DNA of 64,000 bases, from assembly GCA_016584305.1 (NCBI GenBank), contig JACEEZ010000469.1, positions 124,001 through 188,000 of the forward strand, read 5' to 3'. How positions within the stretch are numbered: the first letter of the stretch is position 1; each line of letters starts with the position of its first letter. The stretch comes from Chionoecetes opilio. Lineage: Eukaryota > Arthropoda > Malacostraca > Decapoda > Majidae. A program made the position numbers and the translations under genes. This document shows positions 34,080 through 44,746 of the stretch, piece after piece. The notes under the pieces are model-generated. The model ran no database searches, had not been told where the DNA came from, and saw nothing but the letters and a program-made list of their open reading frames with translations.

Positions 34080-34512
34080 TCCCGGAGTGACGCAGGAGTA
34101 ACAGACTACCCAGCCGGAGCAAGGGCGCTGCCTACCTAGCCTCAAGGTGCTACCATGACCAGCCCTTGCACCCCACTCAGGCCAGCCCCTACCACCCAGC
34201 CGGAGGATACCAAGAGCGCTGCTAGCACCTTGCCGACGGGGGAACCCGCAGCCGGTGCTACCCCTGCCGTCGGCGCTGCCCCTCCCGCCAGCGATGCCCT
34301 CCGCCGCTTGTACTGGCCCCGCAGCCGGCACTGCCCCCTGCCACACTGTGCGACCTCCTTCCCGGGCGCTGCCCGCCACCACCGCCAGGTGCTGCGGCCC
34401 ACCGTCACCGCCACCGCCGGGAGCCGTTGCCTCTCCCACTGTCACCGCCACCACCGCCGGGAGCCGTCCTCTCTCTCACCGTGGCACCACCACCACTATC
34501 GTCCATAGGAAA
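34080..34512 (+). pseudogene. GC-rich Pro/Ala-rich frame, possibly a LINE 5' end
   Basis: A frame from ATG 34155 to 34510 reads TSPCTPLRPAPTTQPED, AAGATPAVGAAPPAS, RLYWPRSRHCPLPHCATSFP, then His-rich. The CPLPHC...H layout resembles a degenerate zinc finger near the start of GC-rich I-like or R2-like LINEs, and the base composition fits the LINE at 19824. No further LINE sequence is seen here. Identity is uncertain. Confidence 0.35.
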
Positions 34513-35152
34513 TAGATGAAAAAAGGGGGTTTAGTGAAACAAATTGCAATTGTTTGTTTTATTGCATAAATATGTTATTTGGACCTTATAAAGAACACCA
34601 TATCCAAAATGGGACAAATTCGGCCATCTTTAAATTACTTAATTTTCATTTACAAAATGGCTTCTGTTACCATTGTCTGAGCTTGAATATCTCCTCAAAT
34701 ATTTACTTTTCGGCATATGAATATGAGTACTATTAGGAACATGACCTCAAAGAATCCATATCTGGCATCAGATTTGTCCCTTGACCCCTGTGTGTCCCTG
34801 GGTCAAAGGTCAGCTACACAAAAAATTGAAAATGACAATTACCGTTGTATTGGTATACCTATTTGAAATTTTTTTCATATAATGACTTGGAGATTACATT
34901 GGTTGTAGTAGACACAAAATAACATAGGATTGCATATGATGGCAAATAACAACAGACTTGTTGATCCTTATGGAGCTGTTTGAAAAGAAAGAAAATATCA
35001 ATCAGACTGAAAGTACTATGCATCAAATATATCTTGCTCATAAAGTTAGAGGTTAGGAAAGGTTGGAATTCAAAATGTCAATTATATAATTAGGTCTCTT
35101 TCAGAAAAGCAATGTATTGCTGCCACAATTGCATTTATAGATTATAATTATA
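34513..35152. other. AT-rich intron DNA with a DR1 motif
   Basis: No coding features. GGGTCAAAGGTCA at 34800-34812 is a direct repeat of AGGTCA-type half sites spaced by one base. Confidence 0.5.
34800..34812 (+). promoter_or_regulatory. DR1-type nuclear receptor motif
   Basis: GGGTCA-A-AGGTCA is a consensus-like DR1 site, bound in other animals by RXR/USP, HNF4 or COUP-type receptors. It lies deep in the large dpr intron; a regulatory role is only inferred from the motif. Confidence 0.3.
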
Positions 35153-35212
35153 CAAGTGCTTGTGGGCTCTTCGGACCCATGTATTGATGTTTGTAGTAGT
35201 ATGCGTATATTA

Positions 35213-36895
35213 CTCAATCTCAAAGATATTGTGATAACTTAACTCAAAGATATTGTGATAACTAGGGAAATGGTGGAAGAGGGTATAGATAAAATGAAGA
35301 ATTTTAAATCGCCAGGACCAGATGAAGTGTATCCCAGGGTATTAAATGCAATGGAGGAGGAATGCAAGGAGGTTGTTAGTGAGTCGTTAGTGTACATTTT
35401 CAGAAATCGGTTGAGATAGGCGATGTGCCATTATTGTGGCGGAAAGGAAATGTTGCTCCCATATTTAAGAAGGGAGACAGAGAACTAAAGTCAAATTATC
35501 AACCCGTAAGTCTAACGTCAGTGGTGGGTAAATTATTGGAATTTATTATTGCAAAAAACGTTAGCGAGCACTTAGATAAACATAGTTTGATCTAGTAATG
35601 ACATAGTAATAGATTGACATAGTAATGATTCACAACATGGATTCACCAAGGGTAGGTCATGTCTCACCAATTTATTGAGTTTTTATAGGAAAGCTTATGA
35701 GACAGCAGATAATGATAAGGATTATGATATAATATAGCTGGACTTTAGTAAGGCATTTGACAAAGTACCACACGAGCGACTCTTAAATAAGGTTAAGGCT
35801 CATGGAATAGATGGGAAGGTTCTTCATTGGATCAGAACTTGGCTAAGTAATAGGCAACAAAGGGTTACAATTAATGGTTCTAAATCTGAATGGGGACTGG
35901 TGACAAGTGGAGTTCCACAAGTGTCTGTTTTGGGTCTATTACTATTTTTGATCTACATCAACGACTTGGATAGTGGGATTAGCAGTGATATCAGCAAGTT
36001 TGCTGATGATACTAAGGTAGGTAGGATTATTGGATAACAGTCTGATGTAAACATATTGCAAGGAGACTTAGATAAACTTAACGAGTGGGCAGTCAGATGG
36101 CAGATGGAATTTAATATTGATAAGTGCAGCGTTATGAATGTTGGTAGAAAAAACCCTGGTAATAGATACACCATAAGCAATGTATCGCTGAAAAGATCAG
36201 AAGGTGAAAAAGATCTTGGAGTGAGGGTGAGCCCAGACCTCCGACCTAGGAAACAATGTATTGAGGCCAGAAATAGAGCTAATAGAGTATTAGGATTCAT
36301 TACCAGAAGTGTTATAAGTAGATGTGAGGAAGTTATTCTAAAGCTTTATCTGGCTCTAGTCAGGCCTCACCTAGACTATGCGGTTCAGTTTTGGTCTCCA
36401 TATTACAGGATGGATATAGCCTCGTTAGAAACAGTGCAGATAAGGATGACAAAAATGATACAAGGGATGCGTACCTTTAGCTATGAGAAGAGATTGAAGT
36501 TATTAAAATTACACTCACTCAAGAGACGCAGAGTAAGGGGCGATCTGATAGAAGTTTTTAAGTGGATAAAGGGATTTAATAAAGGAGAGGTAGGAAAAGT
36601 TCTTACGGCTTTTAACCAGGGTAGGACAAGAAGTAACGGATTCAAGCTGGAAAAGCGTAGATTTAGAAAGGAAATAGGGAAAAACTGGTTCACAAATAGG
36701 GTGGTGAATGAATGGAATGGTCTCAGTAGACAGGTAGTTAGTGCGGAGTCATTAGGGAGCTTTAAAGAGGGGCTGGATAGGTTCATGAATGGGGAAGAAA
36801 GGTGGATGTAGGTAGTGTTAAGTGACAGGAACGTTCCACGTGTAGGCCTCGCGGCCTCTTGTAGCTTCCTTATTTTTTTATGTTCATATGTTCTT
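35213..36895 (+). mobile_element. CR1-like LINE, 5'-truncated
   Basis: It begins in the linker before the RT with a doubled CTCAAAGATATTGTGATAAC and ends in TTATGTTCATATGTTCTT. ATTA occurs at both junctions (about 35209-35212 and 36896-36899). It sits in the Helitron-like repeat. Confidence 0.9.
35265..36811 (+). pseudogene. CR1-like reverse transcriptase, damaged
   Basis: MVEEGIDKMKNFKSPGPDEV, LDFSKAFDKVPHERLLNKVK, SGVPQVSVLGLLLFLIYIND and FADDTKVGRI can be read with frameshifts near 35410 and 35600 and a stop after RIIG at 36036. The last 252 codons (36056-36811) are open through LDRFMNGEERWM. It is the same family as 23306-24906. Confidence 0.88.
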
Positions 36896-37455
36896 ATTAG
36901 ACAATATGTGATTGCAAACTCCAATCGCGTTGTTGCTGTCGTTGGTCACTGGTCAAAGTGCCTCGGGATAGACCACGTTCCGTGTGATTCCAACCCTTTG
37001 TGTTCCATGTGATTCCAACCCTTTGTGTTCCTTGTGATTCCAACCCTTTGTGTTCTGTGTGATTCCAATCCTTTGTGTTCCGTGGGATTCCAACACACAC
37101 ACACACACGCACACAATCGGTAAGTCCATGAGTCTACTGAGTTTGTGGAATGCGGCAAGACGTTACCGCAGAGTTTTTCCCTTAATCTAATACTCCTAAA
37201 AGTGTTTTTAGCCCAAAACCCCCCTTCAAAATTATTCAATCGACATGGGACTAAGCCGCTTATCACCTATGATTTATTTGCGAGTTTTTGAGTCTACTCT
37301 CATCAAAATTGAATTTACAGTTTCGGCTACACAAAACAGACAGACAGACAGACAGAGACACGGCTACTCCTATAGTATATTAGATGTAGTTCATATTCTA
37401 GATTTGTTTTGCATATCGATTGTAAAAAAAAATGTGTTATGTTATGTATCCTCAT

Positions 37456-37735
37456 CTAATCATGTGTTAACACAAGTGTCATCTTGACATCATCTTCCTC
37501 ACAGAAATCTGTACAGTATAATCCGTGTTTCTTGTATGAACAGTGTTGAGTGTCACAGAAGCCTTTGCATCTACATCTGATTACTTTCAGCAATGCATCT
37601 GGCGCTGGGCTGTTGTCCATCGCGTAAGAAATTATGCTTTTTCCATTAATCTTCCAGCCCCAATCGTCAGGTCTAATCTTACTGTTCCCTAGTCAGACCT
37701 GTGTTTGATAATAGACGCGGAAGAAGTTATATTTA
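37456..37735 (-). pseudogene. C-terminal CXC fragment of a PIN/CXC-family protein
   Basis: The minus strand reads GNSKIRPDDWGWKINGKSIS, YAMDNSPAPDALLKVIRCRC, KGFCDTQHCSYKKHGLYCTD, FCEEDDVKM and stops at about 37456. The P-DDWGW-K...PAPDALL-VI-C-C-x3-C layout is that of the family's C-terminus, better conserved than the copy ending at 9261. Upstream sequence is cut by the CR1 that starts near 37745. Confidence 0.7.
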
Positions 37736-37744
37736 GCCGCATCA

Positions 37745-38805
37745 CTAGTAGGTGGTAGGTCTTTAACTTCAACACTTCTCAAGCTTGATGAGGAAATGAG
37801 GAAGATCAGGAAGCAGGAGATAGAGATACGATCTCTTAAGTGTGGAGGTGGAGGTCCAAGTGGAGTGAGTGGAGGGGCACATGCGAGGGATGTACCTGGA
37901 GTGGTACTAGAGGAAGACGTGCCTCGGGCTACTACTAAGGAAGTTGTTCCTAATAAGGCACCAGGGATTGGTGGATGGATGGAAGGTGGTTGACCATGGT
38001 GGAGCGCGCCTGAAGGAGAGAAAGGTAAACAATGACCATGTTGTGTGCACGAATTCATTTCAGGTACTCTCGGGGCTGCAAGAGGAAGATAAGAAGGTAA
38101 CGACAGTAGACGATACATCATTACCTGAAGGTAAAATCTTGGTTGTTGGGGACAGTCAGATTAGCCACCTTGACAGCAGGTTCTGTGACAGGGATGGGAT
38201 GCGTATGAAGTCAGTGAGTTACTCAGGGAAAGGGATAGGTTATGTTAGTGATAAGATAGTTGAGTGCATGGCGGACCAAGGGAAAAAGCCCATCGTCTGC
38301 CTGAGCGCTGGGGAAAACGATGTTGAGTGTGTAAGGAGTGAGGAATCGCTAGGGCGGTTCAAGGAAGCTGTAGGTAAGGTTAGGTACAGGGGTGGGATCC
38401 CTGTGCTGTGTGGTGTCCTTCCAGGACGCTTTGTTTACGACTTGTGGTACTCCAGGGCTATTGCTCTGAATTGCCGGCTGGCATTTCATTGCAAAGCCAA
38501 TGGTTGGGCCTTTGTCGACAGCTGGGACCTCTTTTTCGGGCATAACCATCTCTACTGCAGGAACGGGGTGCACCTCTCGAGGAAAGAAGTTCAGATCTTG
38601 TTTAAATCCCTTTAAAGGGAGGTAGATGCACTGCAGGCTTTTTTAAGATAGAAAACCGGGGAGATGACACTGGGGTCGGGGTAAAGGAAACTTGCGACAC
38701 TATGAGGAGTTTCAGTAGGCAGGGAACTAAAGTGATTCGTAAGAAGAGAGAGAGCAGGGGTTTAGTTAACCCGGGAACTGCGGGAGCAAAGATTTTTTTA
38801 CTGCC
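37745..38805 (+). mobile_element. CR1-like LINE, ORF1 portion only
   Basis: Contains a second ORF1 on the + strand and about 190 bp beyond it; ORF2 is missing. It belongs to a different subfamily from the ORF1 at 30530-31540. Confidence 0.75.
37760..38615 (+). pseudogene. CR1-like ORF1, coiled coil plus SGNH-hydrolase-like domain
   Basis: A short helical start (LDEEMRKIRKQEIEIRSLK) leads, after a frameshift near 37990, to ILVVGDSQISHLDSRFCDRD, YSGKGIGYVS, CLSAGENDVE (an intact G-END block), GGIPVLCGVLPGR, FVDSWDLFFGHNHLYCRNGV and HLSRKEV, then a stop at 38613. Unlike the other copy, all three SGNH-type blocks (GDS, GxND, DxxH-like) are in one frame. Confidence 0.8.
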
Positions 38806-39060
38806 ACCAGTGCGGGGATGTGAGTAAAACAGTAACTATTAGAGAACTGGATGAAAATCACATCAACATTAAGGTAGTAAAAATCCGCATCCGGCAATAT
38901 GTCTATTTTTAAACCAAACGTATGGGGTTGTGGTGTGGTTGTGGTCGGGAGTTGAAATATCTGGCGCGAATGGCACCTAGCCGCTAGCGAGAGCCTACTG
39001 AAGTGGGGTTAGGGATGCCACTCCGCGGGATTTTTCCCAAGATTTTGAGGGGATTATTGT
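38806..39060. other. Unassigned spacer
   Basis: No coding or repeat identity recognised. Confidence 0.4.
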
Positions 39061-39162
39061 CGTGTGTCCCTCCCACGCGGTTACACACTCCCGCCAATTC
39101 TTGCCGCCCCCTTTCATCTCCCTTTCACCGCGAAGTTTGAACCAAAATTTGCACTTCTTACA
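39061..39162 (+). repeat. Direct repeat flanking the satellite block, left copy
   Basis: About 100 bp (GTGTGTCCCTCCCACGCGGT ... CCAAAATTTGCACTTCTTAC) recur at 40636-40735 with a few changes. The two copies enclose two tandem arrays. Confidence 0.85.
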
Positions 39163-39620
39163 CTCAACCCCCCAAAAGTTGTGCATGCCCCTATGCACAC
39201 ATTCACCACAACCAATAAACTCCGTAACACAAAACTCTCAAATACAATACCCTATTTACATTCCACAACGAAAACTCCACACCCCCGGCCATCACAAACA
39301 GGCCTTACAACTCCTTCTATTTAGGCTACACCTAATACTGGACCCAAGCAGGAGTTGTTACCATTTTCAACCCAAGAGGTGTGTCGAACTACTCTCTGCT
39401 ACCAACTGTAATGAGGCGGAATCTTCCTTAAGAAGATTCGAGACAGAGCTACCCTCTCACTCACCCGCCAACCAGCGGGCAGGGCTCACCCTTCTCCAGC
39501 GACTCACCCAGAAAACCCCCGTGTCACACTCTCCCGGTTAACGCTACCCTTTACCCAACTTCGGCCAGGGCACAAGGAAATACCATTTTCCTTTTTGCCT
39601 TACTTTACTAACACAAACCT
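39163..39620. other. C-rich spacer within the direct-repeat block
   Basis: No feature recognised. A frame here (39062-39541) contains RLHLILDPSRSCYHFQPKRC and ETELPSHSPANQ, without recognisable homology. Confidence 0.4.
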
Positions 39621-39890
39621 GCACATTAGGCCAAAGACCCAATGGCTTACACAACACCATTACACACCCGAGCACCCACTACACCACACTGCACATTAGG
39701 CCAAAGACCCAATGGCTTACACAGCACCATTACACACCCCTGCACCCACTACACCACACTGCACATTAGGCCGAAGACCCAATGGCTTACACAATACCAG
39801 TACACATCCCTGCACCCACTACGCCACACTGCACATTAGGCCAAAGACCCAATGGCTTACACAACACCAGTACACATCCCACCACCCACA
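39621..39890 (+). repeat. 70-bp tandem repeat, four copies
   Basis: GCACATTAGGCCAAAGACCC starts units at 39621, 39691, 39761 and 39831; the period is exactly 70. Confidence 0.95.
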
Positions 39891-39895
39891 CCACC

Positions 39896-40438
39896 CACGC
39901 TCTAACGCTAACACTAGCAGCCAGGCAACACCACACCACACCACACTGCTCTGACGCTTACACTAGCAGCCAGGCAACACCACACCACACCACACTGCTC
40001 TGACGCTTACACTAGCAGCCAGGCAACACCACACCACACCACACTGCTCTGACGCTAACACTAGCAGCCAGGCAACACCACACCACACCACACCACACGG
40101 CTCTGACGCTAACACTAGCAGCCAGGCAACACCATACCACACCACACTGCTCTGACGCTAACACTAGCAGCCAGGCAACACCACACCACACCACACTGCT
40201 CTGACGCTCTAACTCTAGCAGCCAGGCAACACCACACCACACCATACTGCTCTGACGCTAACACTAGCAGCCAGGCAACACCACACCACACCACACTGCT
40301 CTGACGCTAACCCTAGCAACCAGGCAACACCACACCACACCACACTGCTCTGACGCTAACACTAGCAGCCAGGCAGCACCACACCACACCACACTGCTCT
40401 GACGCTAACCCTAGCAGCCAGGCAACACCACCACACAC
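39896..40438 (+). repeat. 49-bp tandem repeat, about eleven copies
   Basis: Units GCTCTGACGCTAACACTAGC AGCCAGGCAA followed by a variable number of CCACA. Unit length shifts by multiples of 5 because of the CACAC/CCACA run. Confidence 0.95.
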
Positions 40439-40635
40439 AGGCTTACCTCCACACGGGACCCCGTGAGGCAGCCACTAACACTATACACAGCACGCCCTGC
40501 CGCCCATCCTGGCAGCCAGGCACCACACCACCACACACAGGCTCACCACACCAGCTCCACCACCTACGCCAGCCACGGCTCCCTTCGTCCCTCTCTCCGC
40601 CCCGCGGGCCCGCCCGCACAACAACAAAAGCCCCC

Positions 40636-40735
40636 TCGTGTGTCCCTCCCACGCGGTCACACACTCCCGCCAATTCTTGCCGCCCTCTTTCCTCTCCCTT
40701 TCACCTGAAGTTTGAACCAAAATTTGCACTTCTTA
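40636..40735 (+). repeat. Direct repeat flanking the satellite block, right copy
   Basis: Matches 39061-39162 with a 3-bp deletion near CACCTGAAG. Confidence 0.85.
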
Positions 40736-40774
40736 CATATATATAAAATGCCATATGAATATATGTACAAGCAA

Positions 40775-40985
40775 AATTGGTTTAAATCAGAGCGACAGAG
40801 ACAAATCTGTTGGTTTGTCTAATTAATCTATACATGGTTAAGGGATTATGGCTTATGGGAAACTAATACCGCTGAAACTACTCGGTTTGCCAGTGACCTT
40901 AAAGGACTAACCACTGCGGAGCTAACATCTTCGTTTGAGTCATTGTCGCCACATGCTAGTATGGGTTAACAAGGCAACACCAGTT
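40775..40985 (+). repeat. Repeat H, uninterrupted copy (empty site for T1)
   Basis: Reads through ATTATGGCTTATGGGAAACT where the other copy carries T1 and all its inserts. It fixes the T1 insertion point at CTTAA. Confidence 0.85.
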
Positions 40986-41067
40986 ATTTTCTATGATGTA
41001 CTGTCTTTGGAACTTGTAACACATGCATCTGCGTTATCATCAACAAGCTTCGGGAGTTTGTATAGAT

Positions 41068-41995
41068 CAGTGCTCTTCAATCATTTTTTATGTCGTCCAC
41101 CCCTAGTGGCGATTCAGTAAAAGCTGTCCACCTCACTTTTTTTTTTTAATCTCTAAAATCTCATGGTTCTTGACATGGTAAATATACGATATCATATATA
41201 GACTATATCATTCTACAAATGTATACGTAGGAAAAAGTTGCTTAACTCATTTTCTATTTACAGTTTACAAATTCTTCTACATAATAACACAGTTTAAAAC
41301 TGTAATCATACAAGAAAAAAATAAACAGCTTAGGAATTCCAGAGCAAATGCATTTCTCTTCATGAAACGAAAGTAAAATTGCACATAATATGCGTTATAT
41401 TTGGTAATCCAGAAAACAAAGCCTTTTCCTTCAAGAAACAAAAACCAGTGGCCTGGCTGGGCTGCTGTTACAATTTGCCTGCTATCAGCTTAAATCGAGG
41501 CATCAGATGAATTTCAAATGCAACCCGCATGATAGGATCCAAATTCGTAATGGCATTCCATTTCTTTGACTTGATTAAAACTAAGCTTGAGAAACCTTGC
41601 TCACACAGATATAATACTGGCACAAACATGGCTGTTGCCTGCTCAGCTCACTCCTTGTATTCCTGAGTATCAATCAGGGAAGCCAGATATGCATGAGATG
41701 GCCAAATGTTTTGAAAGCTGTTTTTTGAGAATATTACACACGAAGCTCCAATAGGGCATCAGAATGATCAGTTCCATCATCTGAAAATGGAGTAAGCATC
41801 CACATGTTGGAGGTCTGGTCTCTTGAAAATATAAGACCAGGTTTTCCTGCATCAAAGTAAGGTGTCTGGTAATTAAGTGGGACATTCGTACCTCCAGTGT
41901 CTGTTCTGCTATCAGCATACCATTATCATGTTCTCAGCCACGTTCTCTCATATAGGTATCAAAGACTTCAAAATCAGAAAAACACTGATCTATAC
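41068..41995 (-). pseudogene. hAT transposase relic (ZBED5/SCAND3-like)
   Basis: On the minus strand near 41900-41740: HLTLMQENLVLYFQ, NMWMLTPFSDDGTDHSDALL; near 41640-41470: VPVLYLCEQGFSSLVLIKSK, KWNAITNLDPIMRVAFE. The C-terminal dimerisation block of ZBED-type hAT transposases has this order. Stops and frameshifts abound. CAGTGCTCTTCAATCA at 41070 may be a TIR; its partner was not found. Confidence 0.7.
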
Positions 41996-42022
41996 TGACA
42001 CGTGGATATGATCTCGTCCACG

Positions 42023-42485
42023 TGTTTATTTTGGTCTAGATGGATTCCTTGTTCACAAAAACCTAGGTATAGATCACAAAATGAACATCCTAGGTTAATT
42101 CAGTCCGAAGTTATGCACATTTTAGTGAAAATTTGTCTAAATCTGGCGGCTTTCTTGGATTTATGCAAATAAGGATCCTTCTAAATATTTATTTAACATT
42201 TTTTTTGGTAGGTAATATATCGGTACTGGACAATAAGCAGCAAAATGTAACATATATCATATGTTGCAGATCTATACAGCCAAATATGGTTGTATAGATA
42301 ATATACCTATAAATTAGATAAATTAGATAATAACCTAAAAATTCGAGATATCGCCATTTTCAAAAACGGTCAAAAACCTTTTTTTTTGCAATGAATATGC
42401 AACTGGAGACATATATAATGTTTATTAGCATTATATAACCTTGAAAAACATTTAGTTTTGGAGGATCATGGGGGGGGAGGGTATG
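42023..42485 (-). repeat. Dispersed repeat F, - copy
   Basis: Reverse-complement counterpart of 18241-18720 over almost its full length. It lies next to the hAT relic. Confidence 0.75.
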
Positions 42486-42532
42486 CAAAGGGACCCCATG
42501 TACATGCCCGAATATATGGTTAGTTTCGGAGC

Positions 42533-42672
42533 TAAGGCCTCACGTCTTCACCCGGAGGAGGCGATCCTTATCAGACTTGGTGAAAATGCCGCCCCGGGGA
42601 TCAAACTCGGGATTTCTCGATTGTGAACCGAGCGTGCTAACCACTATACTACGGAGTACCCTCCGTGGTGTG
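42533..42672 (-). mobile_element. SINE family B, short tRNA-Val-like copy
   Basis: The minus strand reads TAGTATAGTGGTTAGCACGC, anticodon region TTCACAA, and GTTTGATCCCCGGGGCGG. Only the tRNA head and a little body are present; it abuts (GT)n. Confidence 0.7.
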
Positions 42673-42832
<160 letters not shown>

Positions 42833-42842
42833 TCTGCAAACG

Positions 42843-43040
42843 TAAGAATAATTAATAGCAATAAGTATTAGTAGTAATATTAGTGGTAGTAGTATAATTC
42901 CTATTTTTTCAGCATTATCGTTATTATTAGCAATATTATAATTATAATGATTTGTATCATTATTATCATAATTAATTATTATTATAATTATTAGATATTA
43001 GTAGTAGTAGTAGTAGTAGTAGTATCATTATTCTTATTAG
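42843..43040. repeat. Imperfect (ATT/AGT)n tract
   Basis: Irregular ATTATT and (AGT)n units. The same composition resumes at 45606, on the other side of the CR1. Confidence 0.75.
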
Positions 43041-43656
43041 TACATAAGAACATAAGAAAGCTACAAGAGGTCGTGAGGCCTACACGTGGTAGTTCCTGTT
43101 ACCTAACACTACCTACATCCACCTTTCATCCCCATCCATGAATTTATCTAGCCTCCCTTCAAAGCTCTCTAATGACTCCGCACTAACTATCTGTCTACTG
43201 AGTCCATTCCAATCCTTTACCACCCTATTTGTGAACCAGTTTTTCCCTATTTCTTTTTTAAATCTACGCTTTTCCAGCTTGAATCCGTTACTTCTTGTTC
43301 TACCTGGTTAATAGCCGTAAGAACTTTTCTATCTCTCCTTTATTAAATCCCTTTATCCACTTAAAAAACTTGTATCAGATCGCACCTTACTCTGCGTCTC
43401 TCGAGTGAGTGTAACTTTAATAGCTTGAATCTCTTCTCATAACTATAGTTACACAATAATAATACGCATCCCTTGAATCATTTTGGTCATCCTTCTCTGC
43501 ACTGTTTCTAACAAGACTATATCCATCCTGTAATATGGAGACCAAAACTGAACCGCATAGTCTAGGTGAAGTCTGACCAGAGCCAGATAAAACTTTGGAA
43601 TAACTTCCACACTTCTACTTTCAACACTTCTGGTAATGAATCCTAACACTCTATTA

Positions 43657-44039
43657 CAGTGGTTCTTAATCTTTTCAGAGGCACCGAACCCTAACGAAAA
43701 CCTCCGCACATATGCCGAACCCCTCAAATGTAGGAAGAAAAAAAATGAATACGCAAATGAAAGAAAATTGCGTTAAAATTCAAGAGTATATTTGCATATT
43801 TAGAAAAATATATTTTATTTCAATTAATATGAAAATTAAAGAACAATTACCTCAAAAATTTTCATGAGTATATTTGGATAATAATAGGAATAAATTTCAT
43901 TTAAATTTATACAAAATGTAAGAAAAATTGCTTCCAAATTCAAGAGTATATTTGGACTACAGGAAGAACTGGGAGGGGGGGGGGGGGGGCACTCAGTAGA
44001 GCGCATACCTCCGCCCGAATATTTCATCATTATATATAT

Positions 44040-44114
<75 letters not shown>

Positions 44115-44292
44115 TTATGCACTCAGTATAAGCGCATACCTCCGGCCGAATATTTCATCAATTGGTTGCCATGGCAACAGTTGTCAATAGATTTCATCCA
44201 AAATTAAATCAGTTCTTCCTTATACCAAATAGACTTGGTATACCGAGTTTTGTCCAAATCTATTCGTAAATTTCGAGAAATCCTGTACACTA

Positions 44293-44329
<37 letters not shown>

Positions 44330-44746
44330 TCGGGGTGAAAACATAACCCCACCAACTTCGTTGGCGGAGGTAATAAATTCCATTTTATTTGTTACAAAAA
44401 TGAAAAATAAAATGCTTCAAAATTTAAGTGCATATTTGGCTAATAATGAGAATAATATAATTTTGATTAAAAAAAAAACTCTTCTAAATTCAAGAGTATA
44501 TTTGGATAATAATAAGAAAAAAAGACTCGGAAGGGAGACAGATGGGCGAACATACACACATACCTTTTACTCCACCGCGCTGCTTGAATTTATGTTAATT
44601 TTGCGTAAAATGTATTCTGCATGGTTAATAATCTGGCATTACAATAATAGCAAAATTGCAGTGTGTTTCGGAGGGCCTCCGTAGAACCCCTGGGACTGGC
44701 TCACCGAACCCCTGGGGTTTTATCGAACCCAGGTTAAGAACCACTG
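43657..44746. mobile_element. Non-autonomous hAT element with 8-bp duplication
   Basis: TIR CAGTGGTTCTTAA at both ends, CTCTATTA duplicated at 43649-43656 and 44747-44754. It is 1090 bp with no transposase. It contains a (TA)n tract, a GCGCATACCTCCG.CCGAATA block repeated on both sides of that tract (about 44000 and 44130), and (ACAG)n at 44294-44328 followed by TCGGGGTGAAAACATAACCC, which resembles a further small nested repeat. Confidence 0.92.
44029..44111. repeat. (TA)n microsatellite inside the hAT
   Basis: About 80 bp of TA. Confidence 0.95.

Larger units (their letters stand above)
35153..37384 (-). mobile_element. Helitron-like repeat interrupted by a CR1 LINE
   Basis: On the minus strand it starts TCTAATATACTATAGG (ending + 37384, followed by T on +) and ends in the short palindrome CAAGCACTTG at 35153. 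The parts 35153-35212 and 36896-37384 align with the continuous copy at 51954-52544, including TGTATTGATGTTTGTAGTAG and TTGTTGCTGTCGTTGGTCAC. Internal ATTCCAACCCTTTGTGTTCC units are repeated more often here. The CTTG end differs from the usual CTRR, so Helitron assignment is tentative. Confidence 0.6.

Noticed and set aside
34155..34508. Host Pro/Ala-rich protein gene
   Set aside because: The composition and the CPLPHC...H pattern fit a LINE 5' region better, and there is no splice or homology support. It is kept only as a low-confidence relic.
39896..40438. CRISPR-like or coding repeat
   Set aside because: Tandem 49-bp units without spacers, with length variation from CCACA slippage.
39061..40735. 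LTR retrotransposon with 100-bp LTRs
   Set aside because: The direct repeats lack TG...CA ends, a target duplication and any gag/pol sequence between them.
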